In this document: positions 35,255 to 42,970 of the stretch, one piece after another
Position numbering within the stretch: position 1 is the first letter of the stretch
Layout: every line of letters begins with the position of its first letter
From: Opitutia bacterium
Lineage (GTDB): Bacteria > Verrucomicrobiota > Verrucomicrobiia > Opitutales > UBA953
Reading direction: 5' to 3'
DNA length: 64,000 bases
Assembly (NCBI GenBank): GCA_947453335.1
Contig: CANGFP010000003.1
Location: 1 to 64,000 of the forward strand
Notes under the pieces: model-generated
What the model saw: the letters and a program-made list of their open reading frames with translations, nothing else
What the model was told of the DNA's origin: nothing
The model's database searches: none
Position numbers and translations under genes: made by a program

Positions 35255-35727
35255 GACAAGGTGAGGGATTGCCGACCTGGAGCGAGGGTCAAATCTTTCC
35301 CGGAAACACCCTTCCCTCCCACCAAAACGAACTATTCACACTTTCAACAGCCAGAAAACGCCTTTCTCCGAAAATATCCCCTAGTTTTTATTCATAAACA
35401 CCTAATGGACAAATTGATGCAAATATAGTTAATCCTTTAAAATCCGGTAAATCTCGGCTGCTCACCTGCCCATAAGCGCTGAAAAACCCATAAATACATC
35501 AGTTTTAGACCCCTAAACTCACCCAGGTGATTCAGCTGAATGTGAATAAACTTGCGGGACGGCCAGAAAAGTGCGTCCTTAAGGGTCAGGTTCGCTCCGA
35601 ATATAACCAAACCAAGAGCGAGACCCCGCAAGAATCCGGTGAGTTGACGGTCGTTAAGACGGCAAATCGAAATCCGAAGGTCGGAAACGGGCAATGCGGT
35701 GCAGGTAACACACAGAAAACAAAAGAT
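35255..35727. other. AT-rich intergenic region and long leader of the RRM gene
   Basis: 473 bases with clearly lower GC than its surroundings. It holds a promoter candidate at 35414-35442, a perfect 12-bp palindrome ATTCAGCTGAAT (35530-35541), and an A-rich stretch (AACACACAGAAAACAAAAG) directly before the RRM start without a Shine-Dalgarno. A short open frame on the minus strand has no recognisable domain and is not called. Confidence 0.6.
35414..35442 (+). promoter_or_regulatory. Candidate sigma-70-type promoter of RRM gene
   Basis: TTGATG (35414-35419), 17 bases, TTAAAA (35437-35442). It would give a leader of about 280 bases before the RRM start at 35728, which fits a temperature- or RNA-regulated gene. 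A guess from sequence only. Confidence 0.3.
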
Positions 35728-36183
35728 ATGGAAAACAAACTGTTCGTCGGCAACCTTCCTTGGGCTGCCACCGAATCCGACATCCGCGCTCACTTCTCCC
35801 AGGCGGGCGAAGTCGTCTCCGTGGAAGTGATGATGGATAAGTTCACGGGTCGTCCTCGTGGCTTCGCCTTCGTGACCATGGGCAATGCTCAGCAGGCCCA
35901 GGATGCGATCGCCAAGACCGAGAACGTCGACTTCATGGGTCGTCCCCTGAAGGTGAACGTTGCTCGTCCTCGTGAAGAACGCCCCTCCTTCGGTGGCGAC
36001 CGTCCCCGCTCCGGCGGCTTCGGCGGTGGTGACCGTCCCCGCTCCGGCGGCTTCGGCGGCGGCTCTCGCGGCGGCTTCGGCGGCGGCGAACGTCGCGGCG
36101 GCTTCGGCGGCGGCGACCGTCGTGGTGGTTTCGGCGGCGGCGATCGCGGCGGCTTCGGCGGCGGCGACCGTGGCGGCTACTAA
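35728..36183 (+). CDS. RRM RNA-binding protein with Gly-rich tail
   Basis: 151 residues. One RNA recognition motif (about 1-80) with RNP2 LFVGNL (5-10) and RNP1 RGFAFVTM (44-51), then a tail of repeated GGFGGGDR/GGFGGGER units with Arg, like the glycine-rich RNA-binding proteins of cyanobacteria and plants. Those respond to cold or act as RNA chaperones. The start has no Shine-Dalgarno but an A-rich leader. Strong terminator follows. Single-gene unit. Confidence 0.93.
   Translation: MENKLFVGNLPWAATESDIRAHFSQAGEVVSVEVMMDKFTGRPRGFAFVTMGNAQQAQDAIAKTENVDFMGRPLKVNVARPREERPSFGGDRPRSGGFGGGDRPRSGGFGGGSRGGFGGGERRGGFGGGDRRGGFGGGDRGGFGGGDRGGY
36015..36180 (+). repeat. In-gene tandem repeat (GGFGGGDR-coding)
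   Basis: Imperfect units of about 18-24 bases built on GGCGGCTTCGGCGGCGGC encode the Gly/Arg tail of the RRM protein. Copy number may vary between strains by slippage. Confidence 0.7.
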
Positions 36184-36211
36184 TCCCTTCGGATTCTAAC
36201 CTCCTCCTTTC

Positions 36212-36240
36212 GGGGCGTCCATCTGGACGCCCCTTTTTTT
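36212..36240 (+). terminator. Rho-independent terminator of RRM gene
   Basis: Perfect 9-bp stem GGGGCGTCC / GGACGCCCC with loop ATCT, followed by seven T. Confidence 0.92.
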
Positions 36241-36308
36241 GGCCTGGCGCCGCGGCGGACCTTACCGCTTGTGGCAACCGACGGCGGCCCCAGCATCGGC
36301 CGCACCCG

Positions 36309-37034
36309 ATGCGCCGCGCCCTGCTCTTCTCTGCTTCGTTTTCCCTGCTGATCGCCCTTGCCTGGTGGGTCCTCACGCCGGCCCCGCGGGAACTGCGTTT
36401 CGCGCAGCCGCCAGACTTCTATGGATTCATCGACGGGCGCGCGGCCCGGGGACTGGACACCGTGCAGCCGGTGCTGACGCTGCTGACCCAGCTGGCGCCG
36501 GCGCCGCAACGCGCCCAGGCCAAGCAACAGGCGGCGAGCTTGTTCGACGCACAGGAAACCACCGTCGGCCTCGGTTTCCGTCAGCCCAATTGGGAATGGC
36601 GCGCCGGCCCGCCGACCTCGGCGGATCGCATCGTCCACGTCGTGCCGACGCTCAACCTGCAGCAGTTGGCGGCCGTGCCCCACGGCTACCTCCTGCTGCG
36701 CAGCGAGTCGCCGGCGACGCTCGCCGCCGAACCTCGCCTGCGCCGCTGGTTCGGCGTCGCGATGAGCGACACGCTCGCCCAAGCCAAGGCCCTGACCGTC
36801 GTCGTCGGCGAAGAATCCACGCCGACGCGCGCCCAGGTCGGGCTGTGCCTGGAGTTCGCCCGCCCGGACGACGCCGTCGCCGCCGTGCACCGCATCGCCA
36901 CCCCGGCGGCCGGCAACGTCCTCAGCTTCCAGGTCAGCCCACAGGCGGAAACCGTCGCCCGTCGGACCGGGCTCGTGGTCATCCGCTTCGAGGTCGACGC
37001 GCTCTACCTCCGGCTCGCCGCGCAACCGCGCTGA
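36309..37034 (+). CDS. Hypothetical membrane-anchored or secreted protein
   Basis: 241 residues. Begins MRRALLFSASFSLLIALAWWVL, an uncleaved anchor or signal peptide, then a soluble part of no recognised family (GFIDGRAARGLDTVQPVLTLL, TVVVGEESTPTRAQVGLCLEF). Codon use is like the neighbours, and the coding bias is strong. It follows the RRM terminator and is convergent with hisI, so it has its own promoter. Function unknown. Confidence 0.7.
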   Translation: MRRALLFSASFSLLIALAWWVLTPAPRELRFAQPPDFYGFIDGRAARGLDTVQPVLTLLTQLAPAPQRAQAKQQAASLFDAQETTVGLGFRQPNWEWRAGPPTSADRIVHVVPTLNLQQLAAVPHGYLLLRSESPATLAAEPRLRRWFGVAMSDTLAQAKALTVVVGEESTPTRAQVGLCLEFARPDDAVAAVHRIATPAAGNVLSFQVSPQAETVARRTGLVVIRFEVDALYLRLAAQPR

Positions 37035-37442
37035 TCAGGCCTTCTCGAGGGTACCGTCGGCCTTGAGCCGGCGGTAATAGCAACCCGAGCGGGCCTTCCC
37101 GTTTTCCTTGGTGTGACAAGCGCCTTGGCCAGCCGGGCGGACCTTGTAGAGGATCGAGTTCTGCTCGCAGTTCACGCGGACTTCCAGGAGTTCGAGGAAA
37201 TCGCCTGACGTCAGGCCCTTGATCCAAAGCTCGTTGCGGGAAGTGCTCCAGAAGGTGGCTTTTTTCTCCTTCAAGGCCGTCTGGAGGGCGAGTTCGTTGA
37301 CATAGCCCAAGATGAGGACCTCCCCGGTCTGGGCATCCTGCGCAACCGCGGGGATGACATCGGCGGCTCCGGAGGCGATTTTCCGGAGTTTTTGGAAGTC
37401 CAGGCGGAGGGCTGAGCCTTCTTCGAGTTCTTTGTCGGACAT
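37035..37442 (-). CDS. hisI: Phosphoribosyl-AMP cyclohydrolase
   Basis: 135 residues, cyclohydrolase only (no HisE pyrophosphohydrolase domain). Opens the adenine ring of PR-AMP in histidine synthesis. Zinc cysteines: [19 protein letters not shown] and SGCYYRRL; preceded by [30 protein letters not shown]. The ATG at 37442 sits right before the family-like sequence; the open frame extends farther upstream into the tkt region. No other his gene nearby. Confidence 0.95.
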   Translation of the reverse strand: MSDKELEEGSALRLDFQKLRKIASGAADVIPAVAQDAQTGEVLILGYVNELALQTALKEKKATFWSTSRNELWIKGLTSGDFLELLEVRVNCEQNSILYKVRPAGQGACHTKENGKARSGCYYRRLKADGTLEKA

Positions 37443-37518
37443 GCCCCTATCTGGCACGGAGGCCCCCCTGCATTCAAGGCTGGAAAGAGCAGCCCCTTTT
37501 GCCTTACGGATACGGACC

Positions 37519-39513
37519 ATGTCGCTCAATAATTCCGCCGACCTTTCCCGCGCCGCCACCGAGGCCCGTGGCCTTGCCATGGATGCCGTGGCCGCCTGCC
37601 ACTCCGGCCACCTCGGCCTACCGCTCGGCGCCGCCGAGATCGGCTCCGTCCTCTACGGCAACTTCCTCCGCCACGACCCTGCCGCGCCGCAGTGGCTCAA
37701 CCGCGACCGCTTCGTGCTCTCCGCGGGCCATGGCTCGATGTTCATCTACAGCTGGCTGCACCTGTCCGGCTTCGACCTGCCTCTCCAGGAAGTGAAGAAC
37801 TTCCGTAAGCTGCACTCCAAGACCCCGGGCCATCCCGAGTTCGGCGAGACCGTCGGCGTCGAGGCGACCACCGGCCCTCTCGGCCAAGGCACCGGCAACA
37901 TCGTCGGCATGGCCGTCGCCGCGAAGATGGCCGCAGCGCACTTCAACACCCCGGAACACAAGATCTTCGACCACATCGTCGTCGGCCTCGCCGGCGATGG
38001 CTGCCTCCAGGAAGGCATCTCGCAGGAAGCCGCGTCCTTCGCCGGCCGCTTCGGCTTGGACAACCTCATCATGCTCTACGACTCCAACGACGTCACCCTC
38101 GACGCCATGGCCTCGAAGACGCAGAACGAGGACACCGCCAAGCGCTTCGAAGCCGCCAACTGGGAAGTGTTCACGGTCAAGCAGGGCAACGAACTGGCCC
38201 CGATCGCCGCGGCCCTCGACCAGGCCCGCGCCAGCAAGAACGGCAAGCCGAAGCTGATCATCTGCAAGACCGTCATCGGCAAGGGCATCGCCGAAGTCCA
38301 AGGCACCTCCAAGGGCCACGGCGAAGCCGGCGTGAAGTTCGTCGACGCTTCCCGCAAGGCTCTCGGCCTGCCGGACGAGAAGTTCTTCGTCTCCCCCGAG
38401 ACCCGCGCGTTCTTCAGCGCCCGCAAGGCCCAGCAGGCCGCCGTCCACGCCGAATGGCAGAAGACCTTCGCCGCCTGGTCCAAGGCCAACCCCGAGAAGG
38501 CCGCCCTCCTCGCCAAGGCCCAGAAGGGCGACCACGGCGACGTCCAGTCCCTCCTCGCCGCCATCCCCGAGTTCGGCAAGAACGCCCTCGCGACCCGCGT
38601 CTCCGGCGAGACCTGCATCAACGCCGTCGCCAAGGCCTCGCCGCTCGTCCTCTCGGGCTCGGCCGACCTCCACGGCTCGACGAAGAACTACATCAAGGAC
38701 GTCGGCGACTTCGACATCGCCACGCCCGCCGGCCGCAACCTCTACTTCGGCATCCGTGAGCACGTCATGGGCGCCATCCTCAACGGCATCGCCTACCATG
38801 GCGTCTTCAAGGGCTCCGGCGCGACGTTCCTGACGTTCTCCGACTACCTGCGTCCGTCGATCCGCGTGGCGGCCCTCGCCAAGCTCCAGGCGTTCTACAT
38901 CTTCACGCACGACTCCGTCGGCGTCGGCGAAGACGGCCCGACCCACCAGCCGGTCGAGACCGTCAGCGCGCTGCGCTGCATCCCGAACCTCGACGTGGTC
39001 CGCCCGGGCGACGCCGAGGAGACCGCCGCGGCCTTCGCCCATGCGGTCGCGCGCAAGGACGGCCCCGTGGCCCTCATCCTCTCCCGCCAGAACGTCCCTT
39101 CGCTGGACGCGATCCCGGTCGCCACGCGCCGCCAAGGCACGCTCAAGGGCGCCTACGTCCTCCGCAAGGAAACCGCCGCGCTCACGCACATCATCATCGG
39201 CACGGGCAGCGAGCTCTCCCTGGCCCTCGCCGCCGGCGAGGAGCTCGGCGCGGGCGTCCGCGTCGTCTCGATGCCTTCGATGGAAGTCTTCGCCCGCCAG
39301 CCCAAGTCCTACCAGGAGGAGGTCCTGCCCTCGTCCTGCACGAAGCGCGTCAGCATCGAAGCCGGCGTGACGATCTCCTGGGGCCGCTACGTCGGCACCG
39401 CCGGCAAGGCCATCGGCACCGACACCTTCGGCCTCTCCGCCCCGGGCGAAGTGGTCATGAAGGAACTCGGCATCACCAAGGAAGCCGTCGTGAACGCCGC
39501 CAAGGCGCTCTAA
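37519..39513 (+). CDS. tkt: Transketolase
   Basis: 664 residues. ThDP enzyme that moves two-carbon ketol units between sugar phosphates. N-terminal [18 protein letters not shown], ThDP motif [14 protein letters not shown] ending with YDSNDVT, glutamate for ThDP activation in [12 protein letters not shown], and C-terminal domain with SMPSMEVF. Starts 76 bases after the divergent hisI start. Ends at a strong terminator. Confidence 0.97.
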   Translation: MSLNNSADLSRAATEARGLAMDAVAACHSGHLGLPLGAAEIGSVLYGNFLRHDPAAPQWLNRDRFVLSAGHGSMFIYSWLHLSGFDLPLQEVKNFRKLHSKTPGHPEFGETVGVEATTGPLGQGTGNIVGMAVAAKMAAAHFNTPEHKIFDHIVVGLAGDGCLQEGISQEAASFAGRFGLDNLIMLYDSNDVTLDAMASKTQNEDTAKRFEAANWEVFTVKQGNELAPIAAALDQARASKNGKPKLIICKTVIGKGIAEVQGTSKGHGEAGVKFVDASRKALGLPDEKFFVSPETRAFFSARKAQQAAVHAEWQKTFAAWSKANPEKAALLAKAQKGDHGDVQSLLAAIPEFGKNALATRVSGETCINAVAKASPLVLSGSADLHGSTKNYIKDVGDFDIATPAGRNLYFGIREHVMGAILNGIAYHGVFKGSGATFLTFSDYLRPSIRVAALAKLQAFYIFTHDSVGVGEDGPTHQPVETVSALRCIPNLDVVRPGDAEETAAAFAHAVARKDGPVALILSRQNVPSLDAIPVATRRQGTLKGAYVLRKETAALTHIIIGTGSELSLALAAGEELGAGVRVVSMPSMEVFARQPKSYQEEVLPSSCTKRVSIEAGVTISWGRYVGTAGKAIGTDTFGLSAPGEVVMKELGITKEAVVNAAKAL

Positions 39514-39533
39514 GCGGTCCTTCGTCCATCCGC

Positions 39534-39572
39534 ACGGGCCGACCTTCGCAAGAGGGTCGGCCCGTCGTCTTT
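39534..39572. terminator. Bidirectional terminator, tkt / hypothetical
   Basis: 11-bp stem ACGGGCCGACC / GGTCGGCCCGT (39534-39544, 39555-39565) with loop TTCGCAAGAG, then CGTCTTTT on the plus strand. It lies between convergent genes; the minus gene stop codon follows at 39573. Confidence 0.85.
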
Positions 39573-40487
39573 TCAGGGGACGTCCTTGAGCGACGAGAGC
39601 GGGAGCTTGAACAGATCGCCTTGCTCCGACCCCAGGAGCAGGGTCTGCGCATCCAGCCACGCGCAGCCTTCGACCTGCCAGGATAGGAGCGGCGGGGACA
39701 AGGGCGCGACCTTCGCGCGGCCTTGGAGGAAGTTCTCCCCGGTGGCCGGCAGTTCGAAGACCCACGCCATGCGGTAGGTCAGGATCGCGAGCTGCCTGCC
39801 GTCAGGCGAGACCGAGGCGTCGGTCACCATGCCCTTGGCGTCGAAACGGGCTAGTTTGGTGAGGGCAAGCTGTTCGCCGGCGACGGGGAAGTCGACGCGC
39901 CAAAGATCAGTCAGAGTGTCGCGACGATGCTTGGTGAGCAGGTAGAGTCGACCGCGGACCACGAAGGTGGCTTCGCAATCATGCGAGAGCTCAGGGTCGG
40001 GATAGACGGTCTGGTCCGGCCACGAAAAGGTGTACTTCCGGATGTCGGCGACTTCCTTGGCTCCGGCCACGGGCTCCTTGAAGACGTAAAGCTGCAGTTC
40101 CTTCCGGCGCGAAAGGTTGTTCCCGACGTCCGCGACGATGAGATTGCCTTGGCCATCGGCGGTCATCGCTTCCCAGTCGACGTTCTTGACGCCCTTAAGC
40201 GTGACGGAGCTCCAAGGGCCCTGCGGGCCGGCCACAGGCGAGCCGTCGGCGTGGAGCGGGACGATCTCCGGCTTGTTGCCAGAATCGGAAAGCGTCCAGA
40301 AGACTCCGGGATGCAGCGTGCTGGCCCAAAGCGCAGAGCATTCCGGGACCTGGTGGAGGTTGAGCTTGGCGCAGGACTTCAGTTCCACCGACGGCATCTC
40401 CGGCACTTCCCGGTGGATGACTTCGGGCTCGGCGGCGGCGAGGGCGACGGCCAAGAGGGGGAGATGCCAGGTCCAACCTAGACGCAT
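39573..40487 (-). CDS. Secreted hypothetical protein (propeller-like)
   Basis: 304 residues with a signal peptide (MRLGWTWHLPLLAVALAAAE). The mature part has repeated strand-turn motifs with aromatic ends (ALWASTLHPGVFWTLSDSGN; NLIVADVGNNLSRRKELQLYV; MVTDASVSPDGRQLAILTYRMAWVFEL), suggesting a beta-propeller. Probably periplasmic. No specific function recognised. The start at 40487 is the one that begins the signal peptide. Confidence 0.7.
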   Translation of the reverse strand: MRLGWTWHLPLLAVALAAAEPEVIHREVPEMPSVELKSCAKLNLHQVPECSALWASTLHPGVFWTLSDSGNKPEIVPLHADGSPVAGPQGPWSSVTLKGVKNVDWEAMTADGQGNLIVADVGNNLSRRKELQLYVFKEPVAGAKEVADIRKYTFSWPDQTVYPDPELSHDCEATFVVRGRLYLLTKHRRDTLTDLWRVDFPVAGEQLALTKLARFDAKGMVTDASVSPDGRQLAILTYRMAWVFELPATGENFLQGRAKVAPLSPPLLSWQVEGCAWLDAQTLLLGSEQGDLFKLPLSSLKDVP

Positions 40488-40577
40488 GGCCCGATGGTGG
40501 AGTCCGGTCGGCCGAACGCAATCCGCGAGGCGCAAGTTTGCTGTCGAACCGGTCGGGGCGACAGGCCTTAATGCTCC

Positions 40578-41168
40578 ATGGCCCGATCGGCACGCTCACT
40601 CTGGACCGCCAAGCTGCAAGGGGGCTCCCTACCCGCACCGGCCAAGGCGCCCCAGCGCAAGTCCGTCGCCGCCGCGAGCCGCCCCCGCGGCGTCCGCGCC
40701 ATCATCCTGGGCATCGACCCTTCCCTTCGGGGCACCGGCCTGGCCGTGATCGACACGCGGACAGAACCACCTCGGCTTCTCGCCAGCCGCACCCTCAAGC
40801 TTGGGCCTAAGCTCGCCCCGTACGAATGCCTTGGGCGTATCGCGGACGCCGTCGAGGAACTGGCCCGCGTCCACGGAGCGACCGAGGCCTCCATCGAAGA
40901 GACGATCTTTGTCCAGAACTTCCGGACCGCCCAGGCGATGGGCGCCTCCCGGGGCGCCGCCCTCAGCGTGCTCCCACGCCTCGGCGTCAAGGTCTCGGAG
41001 TACGCACCCATGCGCATCAAGATGGCCGTCACCGGCCACGGGGCCGCCAAGAAGGAACAAGTAGGGAAGATGATCAAGTCCGTGTTCGGCCTCGCTGAGG
41101 AGCTACCCCTCGACGAATCCGACGCCGCAGCCGCGGCCCTTTGCCACGCCTATACCGGCAAGGCCTAG
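40578..41168 (+). CDS. ruvC: Crossover junction endodeoxyribonuclease RuvC
   Basis: 196 residues. Cuts Holliday junctions after RuvAB migration. A 40-residue basic N-terminal extension (ARSARSLWTAKLQ...) precedes the core: Asp47 (ILGIDPSLRGTG), Glu107/Glu108 (ASIEETIF), the MAVTGHGAAKKEQVGKMI stretch, and Asp179/Asp182 (DESDAAAAALCH). E. coli RuvC is 173 residues, so the extension is unusual; no nearer start is as well placed. It shares CTAG with the convergent gene. Confidence 0.93.
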   Translation: MARSARSLWTAKLQGGSLPAPAKAPQRKSVAAASRPRGVRAIILGIDPSLRGTGLAVIDTRTEPPRLLASRTLKLGPKLAPYECLGRIADAVEELARVHGATEASIEETIFVQNFRTAQAMGASRGAALSVLPRLGVKVSEYAPMRIKMAVTGHGAAKKEQVGKMIKSVFGLAEELPLDESDAAAAALCHAYTGKA

Positions 41169-41701
41169 GCCGAATAGACCGAAGGGAACGCACGCAACAG
41201 TCGCTCGCCGAGACGCCGCGATACCAGTTGGATGCTGCCCGAAGTGCCGTGTCCACGCGCGTTCAGAAGCATCCATGCGGTGGATCCATCACGACCTGCC
41301 GCCCCATCCGTCAGCAGCGTATCGTCGATTTCGAAAAGATCCCCCAGCACGACGGAGGATCCCATCCTGAGCGCGCCGTAACGGATGATGGTCAAACGGC
41401 ACTCCGACATGCGCGCATGATCAACCGTGGCGAGCGCACCGGAAAGACGCAGACAGACCCGGTCCTGGGCGGAAGCCGCGCTCAAGTCGAGCAGTTGCTC
41501 CACCTCGGTGAGCTCATTGGCCGCCTGGACCAAACCCAGACCGGCAGGCAAGGTCACATGCAGAACAGAGCTAGGCCCCAACATCCAAGCCAAGCACCGG
41601 TTGACGCGCCCCTGGTAGGCGGGGGCGAACTGACAGGACCAACGACGAGAAGGCCGGCGCCAACCACGGCGCGACCACATCCCCCTGACGTCGCGCCTCA
41701 T
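41165..41701 (-). CDS. Unknown protein translationally coupled to PEP-CTERM gene
   Basis: 178 residues, not recognised. The ATG overlaps the stop of the PEP-CTERM gene (ATGA), suggesting translational coupling. The first 35 residues are Arg/Trp-rich and unlike the rest. From MLGPSSVLHVTLPAGLGLVQ on it looks like an ordinary alpha/beta protein with repeated hydrophobic strands (CRLTIIRYGALRMGSSVVLG, GSTAWMLLNARG). Codon use is more mixed than in the neighbours. It could instead start at a later Met (Met8 or Met40). Reality is moderately supported by length and overlap only. Confidence 0.5.
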   Translation of the reverse strand: MRRDVRGMWSRRGWRRPSRRWSCQFAPAYQGRVNRCLAWMLGPSSVLHVTLPAGLGLVQAANELTEVEQLLDLSAASAQDRVCLRLSGALATVDHARMSECRLTIIRYGALRMGSSVVLGDLFEIDDTLLTDGAAGRDGSTAWMLLNARGHGTSGSIQLVSRRLGERLLRAFPSVYSA

Positions 41702-42843
41702 GCGCGGCGGACGCCGTGGCGGCGACGCACTACGACCACAACCACCGACAGCAGGCCCAAACCCAACCCATAGGTAGACGGCTCCGGCACGACGGCGGTG
41801 TAGACAAGTTCCAGGGTCTTCGACGTGGTGTTGTTGTTCAGCGTGAAATTCGCGGCATTGACCGGGCCGCCCGAGGCATCCTTGAGGCTCGTCGTATCTA
41901 CGACGTATAGACCGGACAAACTTGTGTTCGTACCAAGGTTCAGGCTTCCGTAGCTCATCAGCGTGAAAGTGGTGTTCTTGGTGGAATCGAAAACGACCGG
42001 GGCGCCCGACAATTGCAGCTGAAGCTTGTTGGCGGAAGTCAGACCCGAGAGATCGACCGCACCTGTGACGTTGAACTTATCGTATCCCACCCCAGCAGCC
42101 TGGGTGGCGTTAGCCATGTTCCAACGCACGCGCGATCCGCCCTGCAGCTGCATGCTGGCAACGGTCATTGCTCCGACTTGGCCGACGTTCAAGAGCCCGA
42201 CCGTGCCGGCGTCGAGACTGCCGTTTGCCAGCACGGTGACGGCCCCGACCGAACCGGTACCAGCCAGAAGGGAGTTTGAGTTCACCGTGACCGGCCCCAC
42301 GATGGATCCGTTGACCTGCAGCACGTTCAGGACAGCGCTCAAACCAGACACACCAGCCTGCAGGACCGTGCCGCCGGCGTAGGTGTTGGCCCCGGTCAGG
42401 ACAAGTTTTCCGGACCCCGTAAGGCTCAAACCCGAGGTGCCGCTGATGACGTTCCCGATCGTCACGCTTGAGGAAGCGCCGGCGACGTTAACCGTGGTCG
42501 GAGCCGATAGCGCAAGACCTGCTCCTTGCAGCACCCAGTTGCCGGTAGCCCCTCCGGTCACACCGAAAGTCAGGCCCGAAATGGACTGCTGGGCGTTGAC
42601 CGTGATCGTATCCGTCGACGCAGGGATGGCCTGGAACTCGGCCACGTTACCTCCGACCCACGGACCCAACGCCGTCCCCGCCGTGGACGTCGCCCACACG
42701 GAGGCATCCCAGGTATTGCTACCCCCCTGCAGGCCTGCCGCCGTGGACGTATCCCAATAGGAAGTCGCGGCGAAGACCGAGGACGCGGAAAGCGCCGCGG
42801 CGCAGGTGAGAAAGGACCGGAAGCATAGGTGCGGGAAGTGCAT
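41698..42843 (-). CDS. PEP-CTERM sorted surface protein with autotransporter-associated strand repeat
   Basis: 381 residues. Signal peptide (about 1-25, ending SSVFA), then Gly/Thr/Ser/Asn-rich beta sequence. One autotransporter-associated repeat GKLVLTGANTYAGGTVLQAG at about 145-165, and a C-terminal PEP-CTERM signal: VPEPSTYGLGLG, hydrophobic LLSVVVVVV and RRRHGVRR. Exosortase would cut at the PEP box and anchor or secrete the protein. No exosortase is in this window. GC is visibly lower than the core genes, consistent with a horizontally mobile or fast-evolving surface gene. Confidence 0.9.
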   Translation of the reverse strand: MHFPHLCFRSFLTCAAALSASSVFAATSYWDTSTAAGLQGGSNTWDASVWATSTAGTALGPWVGGNVAEFQAIPASTDTITVNAQQSISGLTFGVTGGATGNWVLQGAGLALSAPTTVNVAGASSSVTIGNVISGTSGLSLTGSGKLVLTGANTYAGGTVLQAGVSGLSAVLNVLQVNGSIVGPVTVNSNSLLAGTGSVGAVTVLANGSLDAGTVGLLNVGQVGAMTVASMQLQGGSRVRWNMANATQAAGVGYDKFNVTGAVDLSGLTSANKLQLQLSGAPVVFDSTKNTTFTLMSYGSLNLGTNTSLSGLYVVDTTSLKDASGGPVNAANFTLNNNTTSKTLELVYTAVVPEPSTYGLGLGLLSVVVVVVRRRHGVRRA

Positions 42844-42970
42844 GTCAGCACCTCAAGCGCCCGGATCCGAACGTGTAAACGAGAACACATCAAAACAGGA
42901 GATGAACCCTAAACCAATCTAAGGTTAACCTCCTAGACCGCGTGCATCAAAGGTTAGACGGGGCTCCCGC
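42844..42970. promoter_or_regulatory. Promoter/leader region of PEP-CTERM gene
   Basis: 127 AT-rich bases between the fusion gene and the PEP-CTERM start. It contains a perfect 10-bp palindrome AGGTTAACCT (42922-42931) and a related AAGGTTAG at about 42950. These could be an operator or binding site; no clear sigma-54 box was seen. Confidence 0.35.

Noticed and set aside
35437-35793. 118-codon open frame on minus strand in the RRM leader
   Set aside because: Overlaps the RRM start in antisense, with no domain or ribosome site; the region is better explained as leader.
36015-36180. Possible CRISPR-like or VNTR array
   Set aside because: Units are in frame and encode the Gly/Arg tail of the RRM protein; no unique spacers.
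41165-41701. Type II/IV pseudopilin reading for the gene after PEP-CTERM
   Set aside because: No prepilin cleavage site followed by a hydrophobic helix was found in the frame.
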